Position numbers and translations under genes: made by a program. The notes beneath the pieces are model-generated. The model did no database searches, was not told where the DNA came from, and saw only the letters and a list, made by a program, of their open reading frames with translations. Positions 37,700 to 52,255 of a DNA stretch of 56,538 bases are shown in pieces. Positions within the stretch are counted from its first letter, which is position 1, and each line of letters opens with the position of its first letter. Source of the stretch: Lingula anatina (taxonomy: Eukaryota > Brachiopoda > Lingulata > Lingulida > Lingulidae); contig NW_019775559.1 of assembly GCF_001039355.2 (NCBI RefSeq), positions 1-56,538 on the forward strand, read 5' to 3'.

Positions 37700-38829
37700 A
37701 CTGAAGGGAATAATAAAATGCATAAGCAATCAATTTGTTATATTCAGCTTTACATTTGTTAATGTTTCACAAATGGAAATATAAAAACCTGAACTGACTG
37801 TAACATTTTCTCTAAGCTCATGCTGGAAGTACAAACATTGTTTGAAAATCACAATCTCTTGCATTTTTACAATGTTCAGGATATTTTCCAGACCACAAAG
37901 GCATTGACCACTGCAAAGAATTCTTAAATCCATATTTACTTCTCTGAACAGACAGCAACTTAAAAGTTTATCTGCAAGACACATACAGCAAAGAAACTTG
38001 TTACAGCTTGCCATCTGGCTGACACTACTGTGTAAATATATTAAGTTCCATGCTCTATGAACCATGTCCATATAAAAATCATTAAAATATTGTTGGGCTA
38101 GTTTCCTCAATTCCCACTGTAGATCTACATAACAAATTTAACAATGCCTCATTCTTGCTGTTAGGTTTGTGCAACAACAGTAATTTTAAGTCCATGAACA
38201 CCAAAGTCCAAACAGCTCCAGTTGGATCGACAATTTACTTCAGTGTCCAACTTTGGAGAAAAAGCATAATCCATTTGTCTGCCTTGACTTATACAGTTAT
38301 AACTGAAATAGCCACAATTGTTAATGTACAGTAATTTTGTAAAAGCAAGCCAAACATCTTAATGACAAAACATCATTTTGATAGGTTATGAAAATTTTAA
38401 GAACTGCATGCAGTCAGCTATTTTGATGTCAACAGAACATCATCTTTAAAAGAGCCTGAAAAATTCGTATACTTACTGTTAAATTAACTACTTTTACAAG
38501 TGCAACAATGTACAATCGAAATTCTTTCAACTTCTCTGAATGTCAAGATTGTATTATGTATTTAATTTTTTTGGGGGGATAAATTAATCAATGCACAAAT
38601 TTTAACAGCAATTTCATAACCAACGCTTGAACACATTATTTTCTTTTCAAGGAACTGTATATACATTCCCAATAGTTAATTCAGGTGATAATTTTTCAAA
38701 AACTTTACAAAGTACTCAACTTAATCTAGGAGCATTGTGAGAATTATGGCAAAGTGCATCAAGCACAAATGAATTGTTTAAGGTATGACAAAAATATAAG
38801 ACACAAACATTCTGTGTCTTGGACTTGGT

Positions 38830-41800
38830 TTAGGTTTTATCATCAGTCATTTCCAAAAACTGTGCATAGACGTCCCGATTGCATTCACCCTTGGTGTTGA
38901 AAACAAACTTGTAGTAGCTTCCATCAGCACATATCACTGAAAGAAAAATGCAATCACATTTAAAAACCCAGAAATAACTGACCCAAAAATACTGCAAAAA
39001 GAGGTTTGAAGAGAGAGAATCTGTGATGAGATGGCATAAAGTGCATATCCTTTTTTTTTTTTTACATTTTTGAAAGGTTGGCTTTTGTAGACCTATAATA
39101 AAAATAACACTTGCTGAATTCACATTACTTTCCTTACATTGTTGCAGTTAAAAATATATTTTATGTAATGTTACTCCATTTAATGCAAAAACTGTTAGCA
39201 AGACAATGAAATGTTGTTTAATGATCAAGATTTAAAAACGCTGTGATAAATGCAATGGTGAGTGTGGATATTCATAAACTTCTACACACACACACACACA
39301 CACAGTCATTTGTTTGAAAAGTATTACAGTATTGCAACAATAACATTACAATAAAATAATCCTACCAATGACTGAATTATTGTCAGCACCAAAGGCACAT
39401 ATGCAATGTGATCCTCCAGGTACTTGAAACTTGGAGAAGCTCCACTTTGAACTAAAATACTTGGGTAGAAAACTTGCTGAAGCAAGACTGAAAAGTCAAA
39501 TGCAGTATTTTTTGACTGAAAAAATCTCTAAGTTATAAAATTTAAGCCAGTCATACATTTACCAATGTGCCATAAAATATTCAATTTGCCTTTTTTCTAA
39601 ATGAAAACCAAGGCTGATCTATTCCTTTTACCAAAATTAAATGCAAAGAGGAGAGCCACACTGATTCCCATGCAAAGAAATCAAGTGATCTGAAGAAAAT
39701 TTTGTTAGATAACATCAGCGAGAGATAAATAAATCTTCAATGATCATGTCGTTGTGCTGTAGGCTCAACCATCACTTAATGTGGAAATATGTGTTTTACT
39801 TAACATTACCCATCCCTTAATGTGCAATGTATACTTAACTACACATACCTTGACTGTTTGTTCTTCTTTGGGTCCTCTATAGAGAATATGTGCACTGTCC
39901 CATGGTCACTGGAGACACAGAGTAAGGAAGAATCATGGTTGAAATTAACACTGAAATAGATGACATATATGCATAAGATGACAAATCAGCAGAAAATGTT
40001 TAAATCATTAAAAGTAAATAAAAATAAAGTTTGGTTCACTCCATTTTAATGCATTTCAGCACAATTTATAATGGATGAGTGGACACTTTTGGGCAAGATG
40101 CAGAAAGAGAGTTGATGCTATGGCCTCCTTGGCGAAGATGCAGCCAAAGCTAACAAAATAACATATCTTTCACTGCCAGACCAGGAACTTTAACCCTACT
40201 TCAAGTGCTGAGTACCAAGCAGGGAAACAGCAGGCACCGTTTATGGACTGGGATGTCCTTGTATGGGGTGGAACCCACAACCTCCCACTCTGGAGACAGA
40301 CCTGACCACAAGGTCATCCAGTCGGTCTTTAAGAACAATTGACAAGGGTGAAAGTTGTAAAAACTGAAAACCTTGAAAACAAAGCTAGCAATTTCTCATT
40401 GCATTACGACCATATGAAAAAAAATAATAATAAAAAAAAAAAATAAAAACAATCATAATAGAGACTGAAAATCCTGGCAATCAGGTGCAATCCTGAAAAC
40501 TTTCACCCATGACAAATTTTACTTATGAACACACACACACACACACACAGAGTAATATACTTAATGTGCCTCTTAATCAATCTTGTTCAAGCAAATACTG
40601 ACCAGAAAATAGATGCATGGTTAGCACCTCTTCGCAGTTCATGTAACTGGTTACCATTTGTTGTGTCAAACACTCTTATTAAAGTACCCTGGAAAATGGA
40701 AATATTCCCCACTTGTTGGTAAGATGTGTAGTAAGGATGGTTTGAGTGGAACATTTAACATACAAACTGTGAAACTAAATCAAGTATGATAAAAAGCAAA
40801 GCAAATATATTTTCCCATTTATGAACTTTCAACATGTCTGGAACAGATGTTCCTGTACATTTAAATGGATAACCTTTCACATGAAATTTAAAAAGTTCAT
40901 GGTGACACCAGGGCTGTCTTATCATACCTTTTCCGACGCTGTTGCCAGTCTAGTGCCCTGCAAATTTAGAGCAATACAGCTAAGGGAGGCCTCATGGGCT
41001 GCTATCTCTGTGGGGGGTTTCTCTGTGTTGGCAAGATCAACAATTTGAACTTGGCCCATTTTTCGTCCTGGGAATGCCAGAAGGGAATTGTTGCTGTTTG
41101 GACACAGTACACAAAGACCTGAAAATACAACATAAAGCTACTGCTTAAAACCTTTAACCTGGATACTAAGATTGGAAGTTTGACCTCTATTTTACACGTC
41201 TTTGGTACTAGTAGGTGCTTGTTCTTACTGACTTGAACTACATGAAGCACTACCTCCTTAATTTTGATCAGCTGCTTTACATGAGCATTGTGTGAGTGCA
41301 CTTTACAAACACTGGAAAAGTGTGTGTATCTTCATAACTTTATTACACACAAAATAATGGACTAATGGTTGTTTGGATATGACCGTAGTCTTGAATATAA
41401 TACTGCTTAAACACATGTTAATTTGCACATTCCCCCCCAGACATTGTGCAAATAACCTCTACAAATTCCAATAGCTTTGGTTCACCTTTTGGGTTACTTG
41501 AGGTTTCAAACACATGAAGCTGCTGTGGATTCTGTGTGAAAGTATATACCTTGATCATACCATCCAGAACAACAACTATTCTGTAAACACAGGACATCAT
41601 GATATAATAGCAGAAAATTGTTTATTATCATATCCACACAAAAGGTAACTTATTATGAAAAGTCAAAGTAGATATAACATTTACTATCTTTATATAAATT
41701 TCCATGTACCAATTGTATCAAGCATTGGCTCAATTAAATATATATGTTGAAAATATAGTACAGTATATACAAACCTGTCTCTTCGAAGTCTAACTGCTTT

Positions 41801-43239
41801 AACTTCACTAGAAAAGTCTAGTTCTATGACATGTTTTTTCTTCAAATCGTCCCAAACCATCACTGAAATATTAACTGACTTTAATATTGTGATGAAATTA
41901 CACTTCTGAAGAGAGTGAACAACCCCTTGTACTTTATGAAACACTGTAAAAACACTCTTGGATAACCAAACTACCAATCCTCAAACCTGACCTTGAAATG
42001 GGATCAATTTTGGATTCGATATCTTCAAATTAGACTTCTCATTTCACTCAAATTTGATATTAAATGCCCACTTTTAACTTATGAAACTTCTTCATATCAG
42101 CATATTAGAAAACAGCAAGAGCAATTCTACATGTGCATTTTGTTTAAAATAAAATTAAAAAAAAACATTTCAGATTCTAACATTCAGAAGAAAATGGAAT
42201 ATGTAGCTTAAAAGGACTAAAAAACTTGACCTAGACAGACATTTAAGTGATAGACTTTAAACATGTCTTGACCATAAAAGTAGACATGCAGTCATGGATC
42301 AAAACTTACCCTTATTTGGAGGGTACTTTGGACTTTTTCCTCCTCCTACCAGAGCTAAGTAATTGCACCTAAATAACATCTCCACATGACCAATACCTCC
42401 TTCAGGAAAATCTGGAGGAAAAAGTAAAGACAGCTTATCTAATAAGTGGAAATATTAAAATATCTCTAATTTTATATGACATTTCACATACAAACTTATG
42501 TAGGAATGAAAAAGATTAGCATGATTAGGCATCCATAAATACAAACAATACCAAATTTTACCTTGTCTTTCTTTTTCCTTTAATGGATCAGAATTATATA
42601 CACGGAAACCATTGTCCATTCCACATGCAAAACATCCTAAAAGACAAACAATAAATGTAATCAGTGAGGAATGATGATGATTTCTGAAAAAAAAACTTAA
42701 GCAAAATACAACCTATGAACATGTAACTTCTTCCATGACTTGAAAAAAAAAATGCATACACCATTGTACAACTTAATATCCACTGCACACAATCAGTGCA
42801 TTTGTTAAGCTTTCTGAACTCCATAAAACTAAGAAAAGAATCTTGCTGTTTACCTAGGTTGTGAATAAACATGAGGACAAATCTTTAACTTGATCTAAAT
42901 ACTTTGCTCTTTAACATGAAGCATGTGATAAAATATATGCCAATCCGCTTAATTTGGATTGTTTTCTGCGCTGCATAGTTATAGTGCGTGTACATACTGA
43001 ATGTAATGCCGCCATTGGTAAAATATAAGATTACCATCACAGATACCCCTCTCTGCGGGGAGGGGAGCCAAGACGGTGAATTGTTGGAAGCGAAGAAGGG
43101 GGTGGTGACTTGTCTATGTCAATTGTCATCAAACCCAACGAATCATACAGTCAAGTTACATATCTTACTAACCTTGGTCTTGATTCCAGCCTGCATAGAG
43201 TAGCCCGTTGTTGAAAGTGCTTGAATTCCCTAAATTCAT
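38830..43239 (-). CDS. WDR45B: WDR45B/WIPI3, PROPPIN autophagy protein
   Basis: Ten exons on the minus strand: 43239-43173, 42636-42562, 42411-42310, 41862-41775, 41580-41486, 41118-40928, 40688-40603, 39950-39849, 39487-39366 and 38936-38830. All join in phase, giving 344 residues, the length of human WDR45B. A seven-bladed WD-like propeller is expected. Diagnostic segments: [88 protein letters not shown] and the C-terminus [12 protein letters not shown]. The phosphoinositide-binding LRRG is at residues 224-227 ([10 protein letters not shown]). The family binds PI3P and PI(3,5)P2 on autophagosome precursors. The gene is divergent from ECHS1 with 307 bp between start codons. Intron 7 contains a tRNA-derived SINE-like insert and (CA)n/A-rich tracts. 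Confidence 0.97.
39286..39304. repeat. (CA)n microsatellite
   Basis: Short (CA)n in intron 9 of WDR45B; another CA tract at about 40531-40550 lies in intron 7. Confidence 0.9.
40130..40327 (-). mobile_element. tRNA-derived SINE in WDR45B intron 7
   Basis: Read on the minus strand from 40327: GACCGACTGGATGACC, then CAGAGTGGGAGGTTGTGGG and GTTCCACCCC, resembling an RNA polymerase III B box (GTTCRANNCC) with an A-box-like stretch upstream. The body (AAACGGTGCCTGCTGTTTCC, then TGCTTGGTACTCAGCACTTG) reads like a conserved central SINE domain, and the A/T-rich tail lies toward 40130. It is in the same orientation as WDR45B. Confidence 0.6.
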
Positions 43240-43546
43240 CCTTTTCTCAAATCCATTAAATAATGATAAATGAAGTCTAAGAGTACTTTCCCATCTTGAT
43301 CTTGGCAGGTTGTGTGTCAGTTAACTTCCTGGTGTAATGTATGATGGGATATATTGTAGATTAAAATGTCGTGAAACGAAAAATTAACCATAAAAATTCA
43401 CTATTGTGAATCAAAAATGTTAAAAATCATAACATGAGCAGATAACAGAAATGGCACCTCTAATTACTCTCTTGTCCGATTTTTCCATTATCAGTTGTTC
43501 CGACACATGGTTGGCTGAAATCCACGTTTTAGACCCACAAGCAAAC
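43240..43546. promoter_or_regulatory. bidirectional promoter region WDR45B / ECHS1
   Basis: 307 bp separate the WDR45B start (43239, minus) and the ECHS1 start (43547, plus). No TATA box is obvious. An in-frame upstream ATG at 43451 is open to the ECHS1 start, but the 43547 ATG has the better context (A at -3, G at +4) and matches the MAA start of ECHS1 homologues. Confidence 0.65.
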
Positions 43547-47719
<4,173 letters not shown>

Positions 47720-48092
47720 GAAAATTGCCATACAATTTGTCAGTGATGAACAAACAAATCTACATTGTATTTATAAACAGGAAAATGCCATTGGCAATAG
47801 ATGTGATGTCACTGAAAAAAGAAAAAAAGGGTAACAAAAAAATTTTGTCCAGACAAGTTTGTGTTCGGGGGCTTCTTTTTTTTTTCAGACATCAAAGTTT
47901 GAACACTCTCTGATTGTGTTTTTGTTAACACTGACAGCATGAAAGATGGATAAACTTTTATCTAATGATCATAGCAATTTAATTTTACCAGTGAACAGAG
48001 GATGATGAGTATGAATTTATTTTGAAATGCAATTATTTATGTGATCAATTGATTGAAACTTGATAATAGTGGAAAATTATTAAATGTTGAGT

Positions 48093-48098
48093 AATAAA
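48093..48098 (+). terminator. AATAAA poly(A) signal of ECHS1
   Basis: AATAAA 374 bp after the ECHS1 stop, followed by a T/G-rich stretch (GATTGGTTGTGTTTC). Confidence 0.55.
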
Positions 48099-48104
48099 TA
48101 TTTT

Positions 48105-50812
48105 GCAAAATTTTTGATTGGTTGTGTTTCAAACTGTTGTTGGATTTTAATTAAATAAAATTTTAATTATTAAAATAAAATGAATGCATTAATCATTTAA
48201 TGACATTAAAACTTATATGCAGTTCTAATGACTCATATTTTCTAGTAAATTTCACATTTCACTCAAAAAGTTGACCAATGTTCTGATTTTCTCCACAATT
48301 ACATGGTAAAAGTGTCTTTACTCTAGTCATTCATTAGAACCAAGGTACATTACTCCGAAAAGGTTTGGTGGTCCAAAATTACTTCTCATTTACCTCCTTG
48401 TGCATATGGAGTATAAAATGCACTTTACTCATGAATTATTAAAACAGTTGAAGAACTTGAGCAAAAATAACAGTGGGAACGATGTTAACCACATGTAAGG
48501 AAATGGTACCCTCTACATGGTATTGGTACCAGGGCCTCGGATTTCCTATAGATACTTACAGATTTTGTTGTTTTGACATCTTGGTTTAAAGTTTAAATGA
48601 ATATGATGTTTTATTCATCCAAGAAGAGAGCAATAGTTTTAATTTCAAGCTAGTACAGTACAATTGGCAATTTTGGTACAACAGCATGTGCATCGTACTT
48701 TTGCTGACATTTCTGACTCCAAAGTGACCACTGAATGCTGCCTTCCTTTACCTTCAAATTCAACTTCTAGATGTGTTTGATTTGTATGTTTTGCTAGATC
48801 TTGCTACTGTACTACTATATGAAGATAAAATATATAGAGTTAATTAAAAAGTAATCTTTAACGTGGATGAATAAAACAAAGCAGATTATCCTTTGATCTT
48901 CTCCTGTATTTCCAGTCCCTTTATTTCATTCGCCCTAGTCTTTAGGGACAGCTTAAATTTGGACAGACAGAAAAAAATGACTTAAAGTACCAAGACGCCA
49001 AATCTGCTAGTGGACCTGTAGCTAATGTCACAAATTGTAAGGGCAACTTGTCTGGGTTCTTTTCAATCTGACCATTGAATTGTAAAATTTCATCATAAGT
49101 TAGAAATGAGCACCTTATATTTCATAGTAAATTTTGTATCCATGCATATAACTTGTATTATTTAAGGGACACATTTGAAGAATATTTGACTCACATGTAA
49201 ATTTGTCAGTTTATTGATTGTGACAAGCCACTATAATGTAGATACTGTGTAGTATTGGTCCAGCAGTTTCGTATTTTACAGTACAAACATGATAATAATT
49301 TGAGATCTTCGATAGGGAATATGTTACAATGGTTGTGGTTGAGACAGAGGAAAAATATCTACATGAGAGAAATTATGAAAATAAAAACACAAGAAATTAC
49401 TGAGGAGTATATTGGTTTGTCTTTTTGTTTATAATTTGCTTCTTACTTCTACGTCCTTTTGTGTAATTTTTATTCATTTAACTGGTAAATCCCAATTAAA
49501 CATTGAAAAAACTCTTGTGAATCAGTTTTTCCTCCATCAGATATTTCATTTGTTATAAAAAGGAATGAGAGGATAATGGAAGTAATAACATTTTGTGCGC
49601 TTGTAGTATGAGAAACTCCACATGCTTACTTCAAACTTTTCAACCTCTCTTCTGAACAGTTGAAAGTATTTGTTTAGCTTTTTATCCTGTTACTGTTTGT
49701 GCATTTTATAAATCTAATATTGTAAAAAACTGTACTGCTGCATATCTTTGCAGACCAATTTATGTTTTTTCTGTGGCATTGGAGTTTCAGATTTTAGGCA
49801 GATATTTTTTGATCATTTGTTTTCCATATTCCATCGACCTCAAAATGGCAAAATAGAAAAAAATTGAGCCCAAAAATATTTTTATTGAAGTCTGACTTAT
49901 GATACAGTCACATCTGAATAAAAAAGACACTAAAACTTACAAGTTTTACTGTTCTCACATGCCACATGACCTTAAATAAGTTCAGTGCAACATTTTCCCT
50001 TCTTCCCATTATTTTTAACCAATCAGCATTTCAATGAAGGCTGAAGCAGCACTTTATGTACAAGCAATAGAGAATACAAGAACTTTTCAGTGATTGATGG
50101 ACAAAAGATATGTAAAAAGGTAAGTTTGGTTTATCTGACAAACTGTTATGCTATTGTGTTTTACTGGAGTAGTTTTGCTGAGGTACACAATAGCATTGTC
50201 AACAGTAGGGATTTCAATAACAGAAAAAGAAAAGCAATTAAAAACAATCATTATTGCTTTCTTGTCTCTCTCAGTCTTGAAAATTTTTCCATTATTTTGG
50301 AAAAAGTATTTTTATGTCCCCCCTCTGACGAAAATTTAACTTGTGAAATACCATACTATTACGCACTCAGTGTCATTGTGTGGCAGCTGGTTCCTGGGCG
50401 AGTATTTGCCAGCTGGTGAGTTTTTATTGAAACCTCTAGCAAATTAAATTAACTCTCCATTAATATGCAATAAAAATTGAGGGGCAACTTGGTCTGTGTA
50501 AATATAGGTACTATGAAGAGATCGTGAATGATCTGTTATTGAAATCCCTACTGTTGACGATGGTATTGTGTACCTCAGCAAAACTACTCGAGTAAAACAC
50601 AATAGCATGACAGTGCAACTCTTAATTGATTCAACTGTGTGGTATTGGTGCTTATTTCTGTTAACTGTCACACTTTTTCTTTCAAAAAAAAAATTAATGA
50701 CTTAAAAAGGAAATCTTAACTTCGGTTGTTATTGTTTTAACGTTTAGTCATACAATAATTAATCTTAAATTTAATGCCCAACTTAACCTGTTATTTTATG
50801 ATTGATCAGAAA
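48105..50812. other. intergenic stretch, no gene recognised
   Basis: AT-rich. It contains the 81-bp inverted pair (50143-50613), a possible broken TACCCT-MITE end near 48507-48536 (TACCCTCTAC, an 11-bp insert, then ACCAGGGCC) and probably the 3' UTR of the zinc-finger gene toward 50.8 kb. A 109-codon plus-strand frame at 50090-50419 only runs through the repeat arm. Confidence 0.55.
50143..50613. mobile_element. pair of 81-bp inverted units
   Basis: 50143-50223 and 50533-50613 are reverse complements with only a handful of mismatches. Each unit itself begins CTGT(T/C)ATGCTATTG and ends TTTCAATAACAG, so CTGTTAT/ATAACAG bound every unit. The ~309 bp between them is not repeated. This is either one element with long TIRs or two small MITEs inserted in opposite orientation. 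Confidence 0.75.
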
Positions 50813-52255
50813 TCAAACATCAGTATTTGAAAATACATTTCTAAACATAGCAACAGGATATATTTCAGGTCTCACTCCTGGAGTGTTGTTATCATTAAAC
50901 TCCATTTTCACTACAGGTTCTGTATGTGATTTGCTCTCCTCCTTTGTCTGATATGGGTTAAGCTCTTTTTGAAATTCCTTTTTTACAGACTGTATTGAAA
51001 TCATAGGGTCATGTTGTACATCCTCCACTTGTAATTCCTTTTTTATAGACTGAAGTGAAATGGCAGTGTGAATCATTTCATGTTGTTTCCACTTACTTTT
51101 TACACTAAAACTATTTTCACAATACCGGCATTTGAATGGTTTTTCTCCAGTGTGGACCATTTCATGCCGTTTGCAACTATATTTAATACTAAAGCTCTTT
51201 TCACAATACTGGCATTCAAATGGTTTCTCTCCGGTGTGAGTCCTTTCGTGTCGTGTACAATTCATTTTTTCATTAAAAACCTTTTCACAATACTGGCATT
51301 TGAAAATTTTTTCTCCAGTGTGGATCATTTCATGCCGTATACAACTCTGTTTAATACTAAAGCTCTTTTCACAATACTGGCATTTGAATGGTTTTTCTCC
51401 AGTGTGAGTCCTTTCGTGTCGTATACAATTAATTTTTTCAATAAAACTCTTTTTACAATACTGGCATTTGAATATTTTTTCTCCAGTGTGGATCATTTCA
51501 TGCCTTGTACAGTTTTGTTTAACATTAAAACCCTTTTCACAATACTGGCATTTGAATGTTTTTTCTCCAGTGTGGATCATTTCATGCCGTATACAACTCT
51601 GTTTAGTACTAAAGCTCTTTTCACAATACTGGCATTCAAATGGTTTTTCTCCAGTGTGAGTCCTTTCATGTTGTTTACAATTCATTTTTTCAATAAAACT
51701 CTTTTTACAATACTGGCATTTGAATATTTTTTCTCCAGTGTGGATCATTTCATGCCTTATACAATTTTCTTTAACATTAAAACCCTTTTCACAATACTGG
51801 CAATTGAATGGTTTTTCTCCAGTGTGGATCATTTCATGTCGTATACAACTCTGTTTAGTACTGAAGCTCTTTTCACAATACTGGCATTCAAATGGTTTTT
51901 CTCCAGTGTGGGTCCTTTCGTGTCGTATACAATTCCTTTTTTCACTAAAACTCTTTTTACAATACTGGCATTTGAATTTTTTTTCTCTAGTGTGGATCAA
52001 TTCATGCCTTATACAATTCCGTTTAACATTGAAACCCTTTTCACAATACTGGCATTTGAATGGTTTTTCTTCAGTATGGATCATTTCATGCCGTATACAA
52101 CTCTCTTCAACACAAAAACTCTTTTCAGAGTACAGGCATTCAAATGGTTTTTCTCCAGCGTGGGTCATTTCATGTCGTATACAATTCATTTTTTCACTCA
52201 AAATACTAGCATTTGAGTGATTTTCTCCAGTGTGAGCCACTTCAATCCTTTTCAC
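50813..52255 (-). CDS. C2H2 zinc-finger protein, 12 intact and 2 degenerate fingers
   Basis: Single open frame on the minus strand, about 480 codons, stop near 50815. Fingers follow C-x2-C-x12-H-x3-H with HTGEK linkers; the first two units are broken (no first Cys pair; CLYS for CxxC). Where the consensus has Leu before the first His, thirteen of the fourteen units have Cys (NC or SC, as in KQSCIRHEMIH); the last has Trp. Fingers occur in a three-finger order (GFNVK, then SFxEK, then SFSxKQ), repeated with a 252-bp period. The C-terminal ~85 residues hold three sumoylation consensus sites (IKKE, VKKE, VKME). The frame has no ATG at its left edge: it opens with Val-Lys-Arg after a TGA near 52277, and the first in-frame Met falls inside the first broken finger, so the true N-terminus is probably in an upstream exon I could not identify. 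Likely a sequence-specific nuclear DNA-binding protein; target unknown. Confidence 0.88.
   Translation of the reverse strand: MKRIEVAHTGENHSNASILSEKMNCIRHEMTHAGEKPFECLYSEKSFCVEESCIRHEMIHTEEKPFKCQYCEKGFNVKRNCIRHELIHTREKKFKCQYCKKSFSEKRNCIRHERTHTGEKPFECQYCEKSFSTKQSCIRHEMIHTGEKPFNCQYCEKGFNVKENCIRHEMIHTGEKIFKCQYCKKSFIEKMNCKQHERTHTGEKPFECQYCEKSFSTKQSCIRHEMIHTGEKTFKCQYCEKGFNVKQNCTRHEMIHTGEKIFKCQYCKKSFIEKINCIRHERTHTGEKPFKCQYCEKSFSIKQSCIRHEMIHTGEKIFKCQYCEKVFNEKMNCTRHERTHTGEKPFECQYCEKSFSIKYSCKRHEMVHTGEKPFKCRYCENSFSVKSKWKQHEMIHTAISLQSIKKELQVEDVQHDPMISIQSVKKEFQKELNPYQTKEESKSHTEPVVKMEFNDNNTPGVRPEIYPVAMFRNVFSNTDV

Noticed and set aside
51068-52216. 382-codon plus-strand open frame opposite the zinc-finger gene
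   Set aside because: It is the antisense shadow of the finger repeats; its own 28-residue periodicity follows from the finger codons, and only the minus strand shows C2H2 ligands.
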